In this document: piece by piece, positions 1-11,141 of the stretch
How positions within the stretch are numbered: position 1 is the stretch's first letter
Layout of the letters: each line of letters opens with the position of its first letter
DNA from: Trichosporon coremiiforme
Taxonomy: Eukaryota; Basidiomycota; Tremellomycetes; Trichosporonales; Trichosporonaceae
Length of the DNA: 64,000 nt
Direction of reading: 5' to 3'
Assembly (NCBI GenBank): GCA_039545355.1
Contig: BCJJ01000015.1
Location: 248,001-312,000 of the forward strand
Position numbers and translations under genes: made by a program
The notes under the pieces: generated by a model
What the model was told of the DNA's origin: nothing
The model's database searches: none
The model's input: the letters and a program-made list of their open reading frames with translations, nothing else

Positions 1-3000
1 TCAGGCCGAGTAGGCCGAGTTGCGGTGTCTGGATCTGCTCGGGATAGTGGGCCGGCAAATCTGGGCCCGCGCCGCGCGGAACTTGCCCACCTGCTGTTAT
101 CACGTTTTTTGACCCTGGGCGGCAACGAGCCCGACAGGACAGGCCTGGACTGCTCCACACCCGGTTGCATGCAGAAGCCGCTTCCGTTATGCAAAGTGTC
201 TTCTTAGCGTTCGCGATAACGAACATGGTGACGCCAAGCGTCTCGTGAGACAAACCGCCGAGGCAGAGACACAGAATGTAACGACACAGTAGCTGTGGTT
301 TGCTTGTCCCACATTGCTGGTCCGTGTGGCCGTCTGGGGCACCTCGGCATGCCCGGGCCCCGGATCGATCACAGCCAAGTCTGCGACAGTGCGTCGAGCT
401 GTGAGTCTGCGATCCTGCGACCGCACACCAATGGTCGTGCTGCCCACTTGCTGCGTCAGGCGACCAACGACGGAGCTGTTTGCGTCGGGTATCCGAGCGC
501 AAGTACCGGCGGTTACGGCGTGTCGAAGCTTGGCGGTTGACGCCGCTCCTGTAAGTCTTGGGGACAGTTGCGGCCAAGTCGGCATGTGATTCGACCGATC
601 CGCGCGCTTCCGAGCGTATGCGTGCGTGGACGAACGCCAGGTGTCCTGATTCATCGCATTCGCGATACGACGCCTGGGAAGAGGCCGCACCTGGCTGACC
701 AAGCTGCCCAGGCTAACTGTTTGTTGAGCCCTGAGGGATGGAACGTGAACGCTGGCGTTCATTAACGAGAAGCGACCGCAGCTCTCGCGCAGCTTACGCA
801 AGCCGAACGATGCACCTGCACCTGCACGCCGGAGATTCAGGCGCGCGCGCATGCTCGCCGGCACACGTCTGTACGTCTGTGCAGAGCCAAGTAAGGTTGG
901 ACATCTGACCCCGATCCCGGCGCAGGGGCCAGCTGGGCCAGGGTCCGGACTCGCGAAGCCGAACTCCATTATCTACGTCACATTGTCCGTCGTCAAACGA
1001 CCGAGACAGGGGCCTGGGGCCTGGAATCACGCTAACAAGAAACGAGCTGCCAGGCAGAGGAATGAGGCGATCCCTCGGTGCGGAGTCGTGTGCGTCCAGC
1101 CGGCCAATAGCGACTCCGGGGGAGACAACTAGGCGCTTCTGCGGTTCCTTCTACTCCACTCGAACTTACTTCGTCCGTGCCTCTGCTAGAAGGAGACTGA
1201 GCGCGATTCGAATCAGGACAGAAGCCTCAGGAAGCGACGGGCGGACCTCGCCATCGCGGAGCATCTTTCCATTCTGTCGTGGCTTCAGGTAATGCCTCAG
1301 GAGCGGCATCCCCCGTTCGGGCTTGGTGGCTGCGTGGCTTGCCCAGCGTATCCTTGGGTCGCACCCAGCGGACATCTCGACCGTAATGGCGCCGCGGGGT
1401 CGCCGGGTGAACCTCCTGGGACCTCCAGTTGGCTCTCCACATCGGCGGCGCATGGCGGCGTGCTTGGCAAGCCACCCCCTCGCATCTCTGTTTCTTGGGC
1501 TGAGGGGAAGGTTGCGTGGGTCGATCGACACCGGCTACTCGATGTCCAGGAATGGGGTCGACGGCTTTTGTTGCCACTCAAGGGCATTGATTCCCCAGGC
1601 CAGGATCGGAGGTGGAGGGCTCCGACAGTGGAACGAGCCGAGGACCAGGACGTGCGGGCAGTTTGCGGGTTATCAGAAATCGGGCAGGCGGTGTAAACAA
1701 ACCGTGCTGCTGTTGACTTGGTCCAGTGGGATGCAGAGACTTGCACAAGTCGGGCAGTGTACCCCGCTCGTCCCTGCTGCCGCCGCCGACACGGACGAGT
1801 TTGAGGGTCGTGAGGTCTGGTCGAGGCACCAAGATTGAGATCAGAATTCCGGTCAGTGCTCAGCGCCGGGATATGCACTGGCTGAGCGTGACTGCCCTTG
1901 GCCCCAAGTGGGAGCAACTCGCCTCTGACCAAGGACAGACCTCGGGACGCTGCCGAGGATTGCGGGGTCCTGGGGATGTCGGGCAACTGCGGCACAGTAG
2001 CCGGTGTCACGATCTGGCTGAACGTGCAGCGTCGCACACCGCTGAGCCAGAACGCAGTAAACGATGGTCTACCGTTGGGGAAGTGAGTCGGTGACTGCTT
2101 TGCTATTGTCGGGCGAGATGTCGATCCATAGCCGGGCATTGGAGTGGCGAGGACGATGTTTGTTCGCCCATCTGTGCACTGCTGCTGCAGACCCCAACAT
2201 GTTGCACAGTCACTGGTGACCTCGTCTGATCTTGAATCGCAGCGTTGTTGAGCGCACTGAAGAGGGTGTCGAGAAACGTCCGGAGGAAGGCGGGCTGAGT
2301 GAGTTAGTCCCGACTGGTCAGCGGCTATGGCGTTAAGTAGGAGCGCTGTCAGCAACTGCTGGTCAGCTGGTGAGGACTGACCGCTCCGTGTGAGCGTCGC
2401 ACTCACCTCTCCGAGAGACTCACCCAGGTCCGACTGCCCGAATGCATCCAAAGTGACTTGCTCGAAGGTCAAGTCAGGAACGCTGGAACGCTGGAATCAG
2501 TGTGGTAGCGTCGATCATCACGTGTGGCACCGCACCGCTCCGAGCCCTGGGCGAACCGTCGATCACCACGCCGCCGGAAGCGGGGTACGCACGGCATGCG
2601 GGGCACGCGGGGCAGCTGACATGTGCAGAGATCTACATGAGCAGGCACGCTAGGGTGTAACTGGGAGAGCGCGCTGGGCAGGGCGCGATAAGGAGGAGAA
2701 AACGGGGCGGACGGGGCGCGACGCCGGACGATGAGCCAAGACGTTAGGTCAGCGGGCTCCGAGCGTATTCCGACTCTGGTCGGGATTCGATTCGCGACAA
2801 GTCTCGATCGAGATCTGATTCGATTGAGGAGGGCACTGACCTGACCTGCGAGGGAGGTGCAGCAGCAGTACATAAGAGAGCACGTTGAGGTCTCCTTCAG
2901 CGTCTCCTGATCTGTGTTTGGTTGTGCGACAACAACTCTTAATGTACGTCGCAACATCGCCTTTTGGACCTCGACCCACCTTCACCTCGTCCTTTTGAAT

Positions 3001-3123
3001 CTCTGTCACTCTGTCTGCTGCCGACCGATGTCCCGCTTCATGTTCACCCAAGCTGGAACGACATGCATCACATCACTGTCATTAAGCTAAACTATTGTTA
3101 CACCGAGTGCCCTACCCCTGCGC
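1..3123. other. Gene-free stretch at left window edge
   Basis: About 3.1 kb without a supportable gene. Open frames exist on both strands, the longest being 391 codons on the minus strand at 1297-2472. Their predicted proteins have mixed composition, no recognisable domain, no G/C-ending codon bias like the real genes, and no flanking splice pattern. No tRNA-like B box, tandem array or transposon signature was seen. The right end must hold the 3' UTR of the gene ending at 3124. Confidence 0.5.
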
Positions 3124-4218
3124 CTACTCCATAAACGAGCGTGTGTATTCGGCCGTGAACGAGGGCTCCTTGTACTTGATTAGGACACGACTGTGTCTCC
3201 TCCCACTCGCGACTTCATACTCCGTGCGGGCCTCCCACTCCGCGTTCATCCTCGGGTCGCGCATACCAATATGCTCCACGCCCTCGGACTCGCCGTACCA
3301 GCTTCCGAGATCATAAAAGTCCCAGCCCATCTTCTCAGCCAGGGCCTGGAGGCACGCCGGCTCCGCCGCGCCATGCCGCTTCAGCACGCCAGCCTCGACC
3401 ACGCGTCCCTGCACCATGAGGCCGCGATAGGTGTCCCCGTCCAGAACTTTCAGGACGGTCATGCGGCGGGGAGACGAGGCCACCTCATCCGTACGCAGGA
3501 GGTACACGTCCTGCGGCGCGGGGCGCTTGGGATCCCCCGGTGCCACTAGGGAGTGGGACATGCCCGCGGCGCGCGCCGCCGCGTGCAGGATGAGATTGAA
3601 ATCGGCGGGCTCAAGGGGTAATTCTGGCGTACACAGCTCGGAGATCCTGTTCGCCTCACCGGCGAGCTTGATCGCGTCCTTGTCGCCTGCCCCCTCATCA
3701 GCCCACGTCCAGCGGAACTTGAGTGGCTCGGCCTCCTTTTTCGAGAAGCGTTTCTTTGGCTTTGGCGGTGTCAGCGTCGCGATCTTGGCGACTGGGAAGG
3801 TGTCGCTCCGCGCCATGCCGTTAGTGTAGGCGACTGTGCCGTTGTTCATGCGCTCCAGCTCCCAGCCTTGTTTCGGGTTCTGCGGCTTGCACCGGAGATC
3901 GTCCGTGACCGCCGCCCAGAACTTACCAGCCGCGAGCGCGTCGTACGCCCAGTTCGGGCGGATGTACTCCTCCAGCGGCGTCGGAGGCGGCAAGCCCGGA
4001 TCCCGCACGACGCCCGGCACGGGTTGCGCAATACTCTGGGCGCCGTGGTACGTCACGGTCTGATAGGCGTTGTGCGTTGTCGAAGGCTTGCCGTGCGAAG
4101 GATTCGTGTGCGTCGTGCTCGACACGTTTGCGACCGTGCGCCCGCCCACGGTCGTGGAGTACGCCTGCGTCGTCGTCGTCGAGACCGTCGTCGTGTGCTT
4201 GGACGAGCGGCAGCCCAT
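3124..4218 (-). CDS. Uncharacterised protein with MGC acylation-type N-terminus
   Basis: Single-exon gene of 364 aa. I chose the start at 4218 rather than the upstream ATG at 4254 because the protein then begins MGCRSSK. That fits an N-myristoylation signal (Gly2, Ser6) with an adjacent palmitoylatable Cys3, as in Src-type membrane anchors. The first ~80 residues are Thr/Ser-rich and probably disordered. The rest is an ordinary globular composition, including a Lys-rich stretch (PKPKKRFSKKEAE). I do not recognise the family. Inference: a peripheral membrane protein on the cytosolic face. If the upstream ATG is used, the acylation signal is lost. Codon use resembles the other genes. Confidence 0.7.
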   Translation of the reverse strand: MGCRSSKHTTTVSTTTTQAYSTTVGGRTVANVSSTTHTNPSHGKPSTTHNAYQTVTYHGAQSIAQPVPGVVRDPGLPPPTPLEEYIRPNWAYDALAAGKFWAAVTDDLRCKPQNPKQGWELERMNNGTVAYTNGMARSDTFPVAKIATLTPPKPKKRFSKKEAEPLKFRWTWADEGAGDKDAIKLAGEANRISELCTPELPLEPADFNLILHAAARAAGMSHSLVAPGDPKRPAPQDVYLLRTDEVASSPRRMTVLKVLDGDTYRGLMVQGRVVEAGVLKRHGAAEPACLQALAEKMGWDFYDLGSWYGESEGVEHIGMRDPRMNAEWEARTEYEVASGRRHSRVLIKYKEPSFTAEYTRSFME

Positions 4219-6841
4219 GGTGTTTGGTGAGGTAAACTGAGAGAGGGGGTGCATGTCTGTAAGCGCTGTTAATCAGTTGAGTGTCTTGCAAGTCACATGG
4301 TCAGAAGCTTGGCTGGGCGTTACAGACTGCGCACTGCCCCAGCGCCGGATCCGAGCGGCTCGTGTTCTGGCGTGCTTGTGTACTTCGATACGATCCAGCA
4401 ATCTGATGTGTTGAGTTGGATGTACTTGGCGGCAGCGTTTTCCCTGCTTCTATACTCTGCGTGTGCGTTGCAGAGCGCGGAGATGCACCAGGCGCTCCCA
4501 GTGAGCTGGAGGAGATGGTGGTTCGGAGCAGCGTTGATAAGCGATCAGGTGACCGCTCGGCGAATTACCGCACCCTGCGCCTCTCCGCCCCGTCCTCACC
4601 ACTATTTGCTTGTTGACGCCGCGGCCATGCACGTGGCGAGGACCTGGTCTGCCTACCAGGATGCAGTGAGACGGTAAGCTTCTGGACAACGAGGGGGCGG
4701 GCAGAGGGAGGCAAGACGAAAACGCGAGATAACGCGCATCGCCTCTTGGCTCCTTTAGCACCCGATGGCAAGTTTAGTTGATGACCCGTGGAATCTGTCG
4801 CATTCCAATGGATCAATGCTGGTGAGTCGGGCTCTGCGTCGGTGACTGTTAGGCTTTTGGGCGGCCGCTGGCTTCAGAATCGATGCGCTGGAGTATGAAG
4901 GTAGGCTGTGGGAGGACACTCGACTCGATACGGACCGAGCTCGACCATCCCCCCCTCCCCCCACAGACCTGTCTGGATCCGAGCACTTACGCAGTGCGTG
5001 AATAAACAGCGGTCTCTCATTCCCATAACGGCCAAGCCATCCTGAAAGACACGTACAGAGACGGCAGCCGACGAATGAATAGTGTACTGGTTCTCAACGA
5101 GGCATCAACGTGCCAGCACAAACGTGCCCTTCTGCATTCCACATAAGTCACCGCCCAGTAGTTCAGGTGAAGCAGGCACCCGTATCGCTAGAAACAGCGC
5201 TAACTAATGTGCAATGCCGCTGGAAGCGACGGAAGCGACGGTACCATACCTCACTAAGTCGTCTTCTTTAGGGCAAGATTTCAACTCGACATTAATGGTC
5301 ACTGCTGTTGCCGCAGGGATCTCCGGATCCTAAACACACGAGCCTCGATGCTCCGCCCTCCTGCTTGGTGTTCTACTTGAGCTAAGCCGACTGTGTCCGA
5401 GGCATGTCCGATGTCGGATAGAGCTTCGAAGCACCGCAGGAGGACGAGGAAGTGAGCGAAAGAGACGCAACCTGGGCTGGCTAAGAATGGAGGCGCCGGC
5501 ATGCCGCTTTGCAAGCACAAGCACAGCATGCTCCGCCCATCGCCACCACTCTTGTGAAGGACACTACAATGCGGACGGCTACTCGGGCAAACAAAGCGGA
5601 CAAGAGCAACGGACATGGCCGTCAGAGGCGATGCCACGCTGATCACATGACTGCACCTGACTCTGCTCGCTATCGTGCTCGCCATCCGAATCTGTCCGAA
5701 GCCAAGCTCCGTCCGACACTGCAAACTGCGCTATCTAGAGATTCAATGTACCCTGCAACTAGCGTCGATGCCAAGTCTTGAATATGGGAGAGCACCGGTC
5801 AAGCGTAGCGAGGAACCCGCCCTCCGGGTGCCACTCGGGCCCGGCTCGAGTCAATCTTATCTCTACCCTTGGGTCCGCCCTGGTTCCGTCATACCCTCCC
5901 GCCGACGCACACGGACGGAGCTTGCTCCTTTCTTCCATCCTGCTTTTGGCCCTCTCACACCGCCTGCAGCGCCTGGGACGGCTTTGTTCTCCCGGCGGCT
6001 GCTGTGTGTATTGACGTCAGAGCGCTATTCATCGGTGGCTAGGTCTTATCGCACGCCCTGCCCAGGGTTGGTTGGGAAGTAACCGGACACTCACCCAGGC
6101 ACTCACCAGGTGACATTCGCCGGCCCTCGTGGAGGCTTCATTGTGCGGTAAACGCTTTGCTCTGTATTGCCTATCCTTGTCGTCGGCACAAACAGTGTAC
6201 AGCCCGCCGCAGTCTTCAGGGGGATGGGTGCATGTCCGTTGGCCACCGGGTGGCGAAACGCGACCCTCTCTGCTCCACCGATCCTAACATCATACACACC
6301 TGAGACACCCTTGTCATCCTGACTCTTGCCTTTCTGAGCACTCTTGCCATTCTGAGCATCACAGATGGTCCAACTGACCAGCGAGACCGGATTGGGGTGG
6401 GAACAAGCAAGACTATGCACAACATGTTCATCAGACTGTGACTAGTGACTACATGGCTAGATGGCTAGATGACTATCGCTAATGCTACGGTTGGTTTGTG
6501 GTTATGACTTGGTCGTACAACGCCCTCGGGGCGTACGGGACATATCCATTTGCATGACGTTCGACGTTCGGACATGTGAGACATCAATACTGGAAGCATG
6601 AACGTGCTCGGGGTCGTGGTTCTGGGCCGTCGGAGGCCGGTAAGCCCGGAAGCCGCCGTGTGTCGCTTCTCGTCAGATCATCGGGGCGATCTCGGCCATC
6701 GTCATTGACGTAGATCCCACTCCGACGCCGATCCGTCCGTGTCTGACTCGTTCGTGGTCTCATCGCTTCGGCAAATCTGGTACTTGTTCAGAGAACTTGG
6801 GAGCGATGGACATGTGGGGGAGATGACAGATCGCTACGCGC
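4219..6841. other. Intergenic, no supported gene
   Basis: About 2.6 kb between two minus-strand genes. The part next to 4218 should contain the promoter of the MGC gene, and the part before 6842 the 3' UTR of the J-domain gene. A 126-codon plus-strand ORF (4297-4677) includes a hydrophobic segment but has no splice context or recognisable family. Nothing else stands out. Confidence 0.4.
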
Positions 6842-8092
6842 TTAATTGACGATTCCAGCCGCTGGCGCGAACGAGACGTGCTTCGGCGTCGAGTGGCGCG
6901 ACGTGCGCATTGCGTGAAGCGGGAGAACTGGGGTGCTGGAGCGCGAGCGGGAGTGTCGCTCTGGCGGGTACAGAGACGGTGTGCCGGAGCGAGAGCGGGG
7001 GTGCTGCTCTGGAAGGTAGAGTGAGGGCGTTCCAGAACGAGAACGCTGCTCGCGAGGAGGCTGGAGGCTGGAGGTGCTGGCGCGGGCGGAGGGATGGGCG
7101 TACACCTGGGAATGCGAGTGGGAGTGCGAGTGGCCGTGGTCGCGAGAGCGGTGTTCCCTGTGCTCGCGATGTTCGCGGTGTTCCCGGTGGTGGTCGCGGT
7201 CACGGTGCTCTCGGCACTCCCGGTGTTCGCGGTGTTCACGGTGCTCGCGATGCTCGCGATGACCGTGTTCACGGCCGTGCTCCCTCACCCTCCGACTCGA
7301 CTCGACCTGGGGCACGGTCACGTTCTCTCCCCCCTGCGCCGCGAGCCACTTGAGGAACGCCTCATCGGGGACAATATGCGACACCTCGGGCGACATGCCA
7401 GGCTCGTACCTCTCAATCCGTGCTTTCTCCACCCCCTTTCCATCAGGAGTGGCCGTCACAATGACCTTGATGTATGCGCCTTCCGTGTTATCGACATCGT
7501 GCCTCGGGGTGGAGCCACGCTCTGACCGTTCCGAGCGGCGGTTGCTGCTTCGGGCAACATCTCTGGTGGAGGCGGCGGAATGGGACTGGGTGGAGGTTGA
7601 TGCTGAATTGGACACCGAGTAGTCCTTCGGCGGCACGGGTGGAGCACTCGCGTCGCGGTCGATGCGTGCGGGGTGCGGAGAGGGACTGCGCTTGGACGGA
7701 CGAGGACGCTCGCCGTCGTTCGACAGGCGGCGGCCCTTGCTCTTGCTCAGCGGCGAGGGGAGGCCCTCAGGGCGAGCCTGGAGGAGGCCGATGTCGTAGG
7801 CGGCGCGCAGATTCGGAGTACGGAGAACGTGGTACGCCGCTATGTCGTCAGCTCACTCGTCGCAATGGGAGGCGGCAAACGACTCACTCGAGATACGACT
7901 GTAGATCATGCTTGCGTTCGGGTCGGCGCATTTCGTCGGATGCCAGACACTTGCGTAGGATATGTACGCCTTATCGACTGAGCTTATTAGCGACAGTCAC
8001 TATGGTCAGGGGGGGGGGGGAGACTCACTCTTGTGGTCTGACGCCGTCGGCTTGAGGCCGAGGACGTCGTAGTGCGTGCGGGTGCGAGACAT
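6842..8092 (-). CDS. J-domain protein with HPT in place of HPD and HREH repeats
   Basis: Three exons (8029-8092, 7888-7977, 6842-7839) join in frame to 383 aa. The N-terminus is a complete J-domain fold by pattern: THYDVLGLKPTASDHK, then KAYISYASVWHPTK, then STAYHVLRTPNLRAAYD. The catalytic HPD that stimulates Hsp70 ATPase reads HPT at residues 34-36, so classical co-chaperone activity is doubtful. The middle is basic and disordered. Near residues 235-285 is a run of tandem Arg-Glu-His triplets. Near 318-365 are three copies of a 14-residue Arg-Ser-Gly-Thr-Pro-Ser-Leu-Tyr repeat. Intron 1 carries a 12-nt poly-C run just after the donor. Possible roles are a scaffold or RNA-associated J-like protein. 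The J-domain call is firm; function is unknown. Confidence 0.8.
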
Positions 8093-9369
8093 GGGTTCGT
8101 CTGTAGAGTGTTGAGGAAGAAGGAAGGGGGAGCGAGAACAATATATCCATGTCTTGCAGAACACGTCGGAGGCAGGAGGCGTCGGGTAAATAGACCAAGG
8201 AGGCGGAGGAGGACTGACGTCGGAGCCAGTGGTGCGGTAACTGTTGCCCGGAGGGTGTGAGAGCAGCTCAGGAGGAGCGACGAAGGCCAAGCAAGGTCGG
8301 GCATCCAGGGAGGTCGCTAGATGCGAGGTGCGCTGTCGCGGTCGTCTGACATGCCCGTAGGCTGTGAGGGCTGCGCCCACGGGGCGTACGGGGCGCGATG
8401 GATGCTCCGCCAGCCTGAGAGGCGAGACCGGGGGTCTGGGTAGCTGCGTATTGCGCCTGAGATGCCTGAGTGAATGCCTGGATGAGTGCCGAGTGATGTG
8501 ATGAGTGGTCTGGAGCGATGCCTGCGTCATGGCGCATCTCGTTCCTCTGGCCTAAAGCCTCGGCTGCGTCGCCTGGAAAGTCACCGCTGACAGAAATGGT
8601 GCCCTACGCCCACGTCGGCGACTGAATTGCTCATCTTGCTCTGACGCTTTGGCGCTCTTGCCACTTGCATCGCTCCAAGCTTCTAGGGTTCATGGCAACA
8701 GGGGTCCTGCATCATGTCCTGCCCATGTGCCGGGGACTGAGGCGATAAGATGCATCAAGCGGGCAGGCACTGCGCCCGTGGCGGCTGCAGCCAATCACGG
8801 CCTGGGATTAGCACAGACAACAAACTGGCACACCAGGGGCTCGTCTCTTGGTGCGTCGCAGCCTGCATGCACGGCCGCTGAATGCTGATGCAACGCTGCG
8901 CTGTCCAATGCACAAGGTTCACAGAGCGGTGAGCTGCCAGGGGGAGGGCACTGGTTGCTATGCACTCGCACCCACACCCACATCCACACTCGCACCCACG
9001 GCGTCGGCCTTTCCGAGCGCCTACCACGGAGCAGCGCTTACCGAAAGTTGTCCTCGGTGCGTGATAGACAGCTGCATGGCTGAATACCGGCGCTCTCGCC
9101 GGCTATCACTCAGCAAATGCAAGCTCGATCTGCAGCGTGACTAGACCGGTCAGACCAAACGCCTGCAGATCAAAGGCACACCCTGCCAGAGCCCCGGGGG
9201 GCGCACAAGCACACAAGAGATTGTCCGGCCCGGCTCGGCTCGGCTGGCTCGTCTGCACTAGCAAACAGCTGAAACGCCCTATCGCTGACTACAGCCCTCG
9301 GCGCTCACATCTCATGCCCTACTTGCACACTTGCGCTTACACCTGCGCTCGGCGCTCACACAAGCTTAC
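8093..9369. other. Intergenic, promoter of the J-domain gene side
   Basis: About 1.3 kb between two minus-strand genes. A CA-rich patch with imperfect cacccaca/ctcgcaccca units lies near 8965-9000. Small overlapping ORFs on both strands have no recognisable content. No other signal seen. Confidence 0.4.
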
Positions 9370-10861
9370 TCACAGGATGGTCGCGACAACCTTGCGCCCC
9401 TCGCCGTGGCCACCCCAGCCGCTGCCAGAGTACCGGAACTGTGATGTCAGCGGCGGTCCCCGCGATCTCGCCTTCTCTCGGCACTCTCGGCGCAGCGCCA
9501 AAGCTAAGAGTAGGCGGGATCAGTCCAGATCCTCAACAATGGGCGCCGTGGGCGGTGCCATGTCTTGGACAACCCGAGTCGGGGTCCTAACCGGATCCGA
9601 GATCATCAGAGGGAAAAGTCACCGGTGTACGGACGATACGCGCTCCAATCTGCATTGCGGGCAGAGCAGGTTATGACCGGCAATGCTGCGATAGCCTTAA
9701 CGTGTACTAGCCTGTTCACGTGCACTGCTGCATCCATGCTTGTGAGACCGCAGAAGCCACTCCCATTGTTTCGGCGACTGGAAGACGGCCGTTGCGGGCA
9801 TGGAGGCTTTGTCATCCAGTGTCTGAGACGGCTGGGGTAGGCGGTGAGGCGTTTGCCCCTGCGACATGGAATGCAGCCACGCCATTGTACCGCAATGCTG
9901 GCTCTGACATTATCGGAGAGCGAACGTGTCTTCGGGCAACACCGAATGCTGAGTTGTGAACGTGTCTTCGGATAACACCGAACGCTGAGTTGTCGACTCG
10001 ACAACATATCGAGCGTACATGGACTGCACAGGCAGCGATACCGGGTATCGCTGAGCCCTGTGCCCTCTGCTCGCTTCGGTCGCTTCTCTCGGTGCTCTGA
10101 CTGACTCTCGCCACCCCACCAAGCCACTCGCTTCGCTCGCGACTCACCTCGGCGAGATAGATGCCCTGCCAAGTACCAAGGACGAGCTTGCCGTCGCGGA
10201 TGGGAAGCGTGATCGAGTTGCCGATGATGGACGTCTTGAGGTGGGACACCGAGTCGCTGTCTATCAGCACCTTCCTCACTCTCACTCACTCAGGTCCCTC
10301 GTCCGTGTGCTGCCACGGGAAGCTCTCGGGGACGATCTTGTCCATCCTAGTGTCAGCAATGGCGACGGCGATAGCTTACGCCATGTCCATGTCTGTGTGT
10401 CAGCTGGCTCACTCGGCAGGATAGACTTACCAGTCCGCACGTCACTGACGCAAGTTAGCTTATCTCGGCTCAGTGTTCCTCGGGATTGCTCTTCCGGACG
10501 TACGGGTCACAGTTCTCATTGACCTGTGTGTCAGCTTAGCGCACAATTCCGGCCAGCTAGAGAGGGCGCAGAGATAACAGATCGCACCGCCCGGGACATT
10601 CGCCGGTCAGAAATCCGCAAAGAGATGTCGGTGAATGCCCCGACAACAATAGCGGCGGGCGGAACAACTCACAGTCAGACCGGCGCTGGTGTGCATGCAG
10701 TTCAGCGTGAAGATGCCAATGTTAACTCCGCGCAGGCCGGCCTCGCACTCGCGCACGACCTCGCGCGTCACGAGATGCATGCCCTTCTTGAAGTGAGGAA
10801 GACGGCTGTCGTCAGCTAGTATCCGGATCCACACAGCTCACAATTCCTTCTGCCACGGCAT
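9370..10861 (-). CDS. UPF0047/YjbQ family protein (eight exons, two micro-exons)
   Basis: Exons 10842-10861, 10673-10805, 10504-10523, 10431-10444, 10380-10392, 10290-10346, 10148-10256 and 9370-9438 join in frame to 144 aa, the usual length of this family. Conserved blocks are all present: GMHLVTREV near the N-terminus, NCMHTSAGLTVNENCDPDVR, TDEGPDD, then LPIRDGKLVLGTWQGIYLAE, and a Gly-rich tail ending VVATIL. YjbQ proteins form compact trimers; a secondary thiamine-phosphate synthase activity has been proposed for bacterial members, and the eukaryotic role is not established. Exons 4 and 5 are only 14 and 13 nt and lie between 59-, 38- and 33-nt introns. The last intron is 709 nt, far larger than the rest. 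The gene diverges from the WD40 gene across 280 bp. Confidence 0.88.
9922..9993. repeat. 36-bp tandem duplication, two copies
   Basis: Positions 9922-9957 and 9958-9993 are two adjacent copies of a 36-bp unit beginning gaacgtgtcttcgg and ending gctgagttgt. They differ at three positions. The pair lies inside the large last intron of the UPF0047 gene. Confidence 0.9.
9989..10005. repeat. 17-bp perfect palindrome
   Basis: The sequence gttgtcga-c-tcgacaac is a perfect inverted repeat with a one-base centre. It overlaps the end of the second 36-bp repeat copy within the same intron. It could form a short hairpin in the pre-mRNA or be a footprint of a mobile element. Confidence 0.85.
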
Positions 10862-11141
10862 TGTGTGTCCCTGTGTGTGTTTTTGCTTGCGTTTGTTTGG
10901 TAGTAAGAGATCTTTGCCTGACGGAACAGGTGTTGTTGCAGGAGGAAGACGTGAGACTGGGGGTGAAAGTCGTCGAAGTCGGCGTCAGCAGACATTTCGT
11001 CATAGCTGCGGTGGAGGAAGACACCTCCACCGCGAAGTCTCTCACGGTCACCAACCCGTCGATCGACATGAAGTCGGCCGCTCTGTGTGCAGCGAGAACG
11101 ACAGACTTGGGCGCCGGCAACCTGCATCCACCCACTGCACA
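10862..11141. promoter_or_regulatory. 280-bp bidirectional promoter (UPF0047 / Ski8-like)
   Basis: The start codons of the minus-strand UPF0047 gene and the plus-strand WD40 gene are 280 bp apart and point away from each other. Both promoters must lie here or overlap the other gene's leader. A TG-rich run sits at 10861-10895. No consensus TATA box is evident. Confidence 0.6.

Larger units (their letters stand above)
9439..10147 (-). other. Oversized last intron of the UPF0047 gene
   Basis: The other introns of this gene are 33-149 nt. This one is 709 nt, with donor GTGAGT and acceptor CTGACATCACAG. It contains a 36-bp direct repeat and a 17-bp palindrome (separate entries). The donor side on the plus strand is rich in short cgctcg/gcttcg motifs. 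An inserted non-autonomous element is one explanation, but I found no clear terminal inverted repeats or target duplication. Confidence 0.6.

Noticed and set aside
1297..2472. 391-codon minus-strand ORF near the left edge
   Set aside because: No recognisable domain, random-looking Ser/Arg/Pro/Cys composition, and third-base usage unlike the real genes.
4297..4677. 126-codon plus-strand ORF with a hydrophobic segment
   Set aside because: Lies in the promoter side of the MGC gene, with no homology and no splice signals.
8006..8530. 174-codon minus-strand ORF upstream of the J-domain gene
   Set aside because: Only its last ~21 codons before the donor are real (exon 1 of the J-domain gene); the rest is a leader without coding features.
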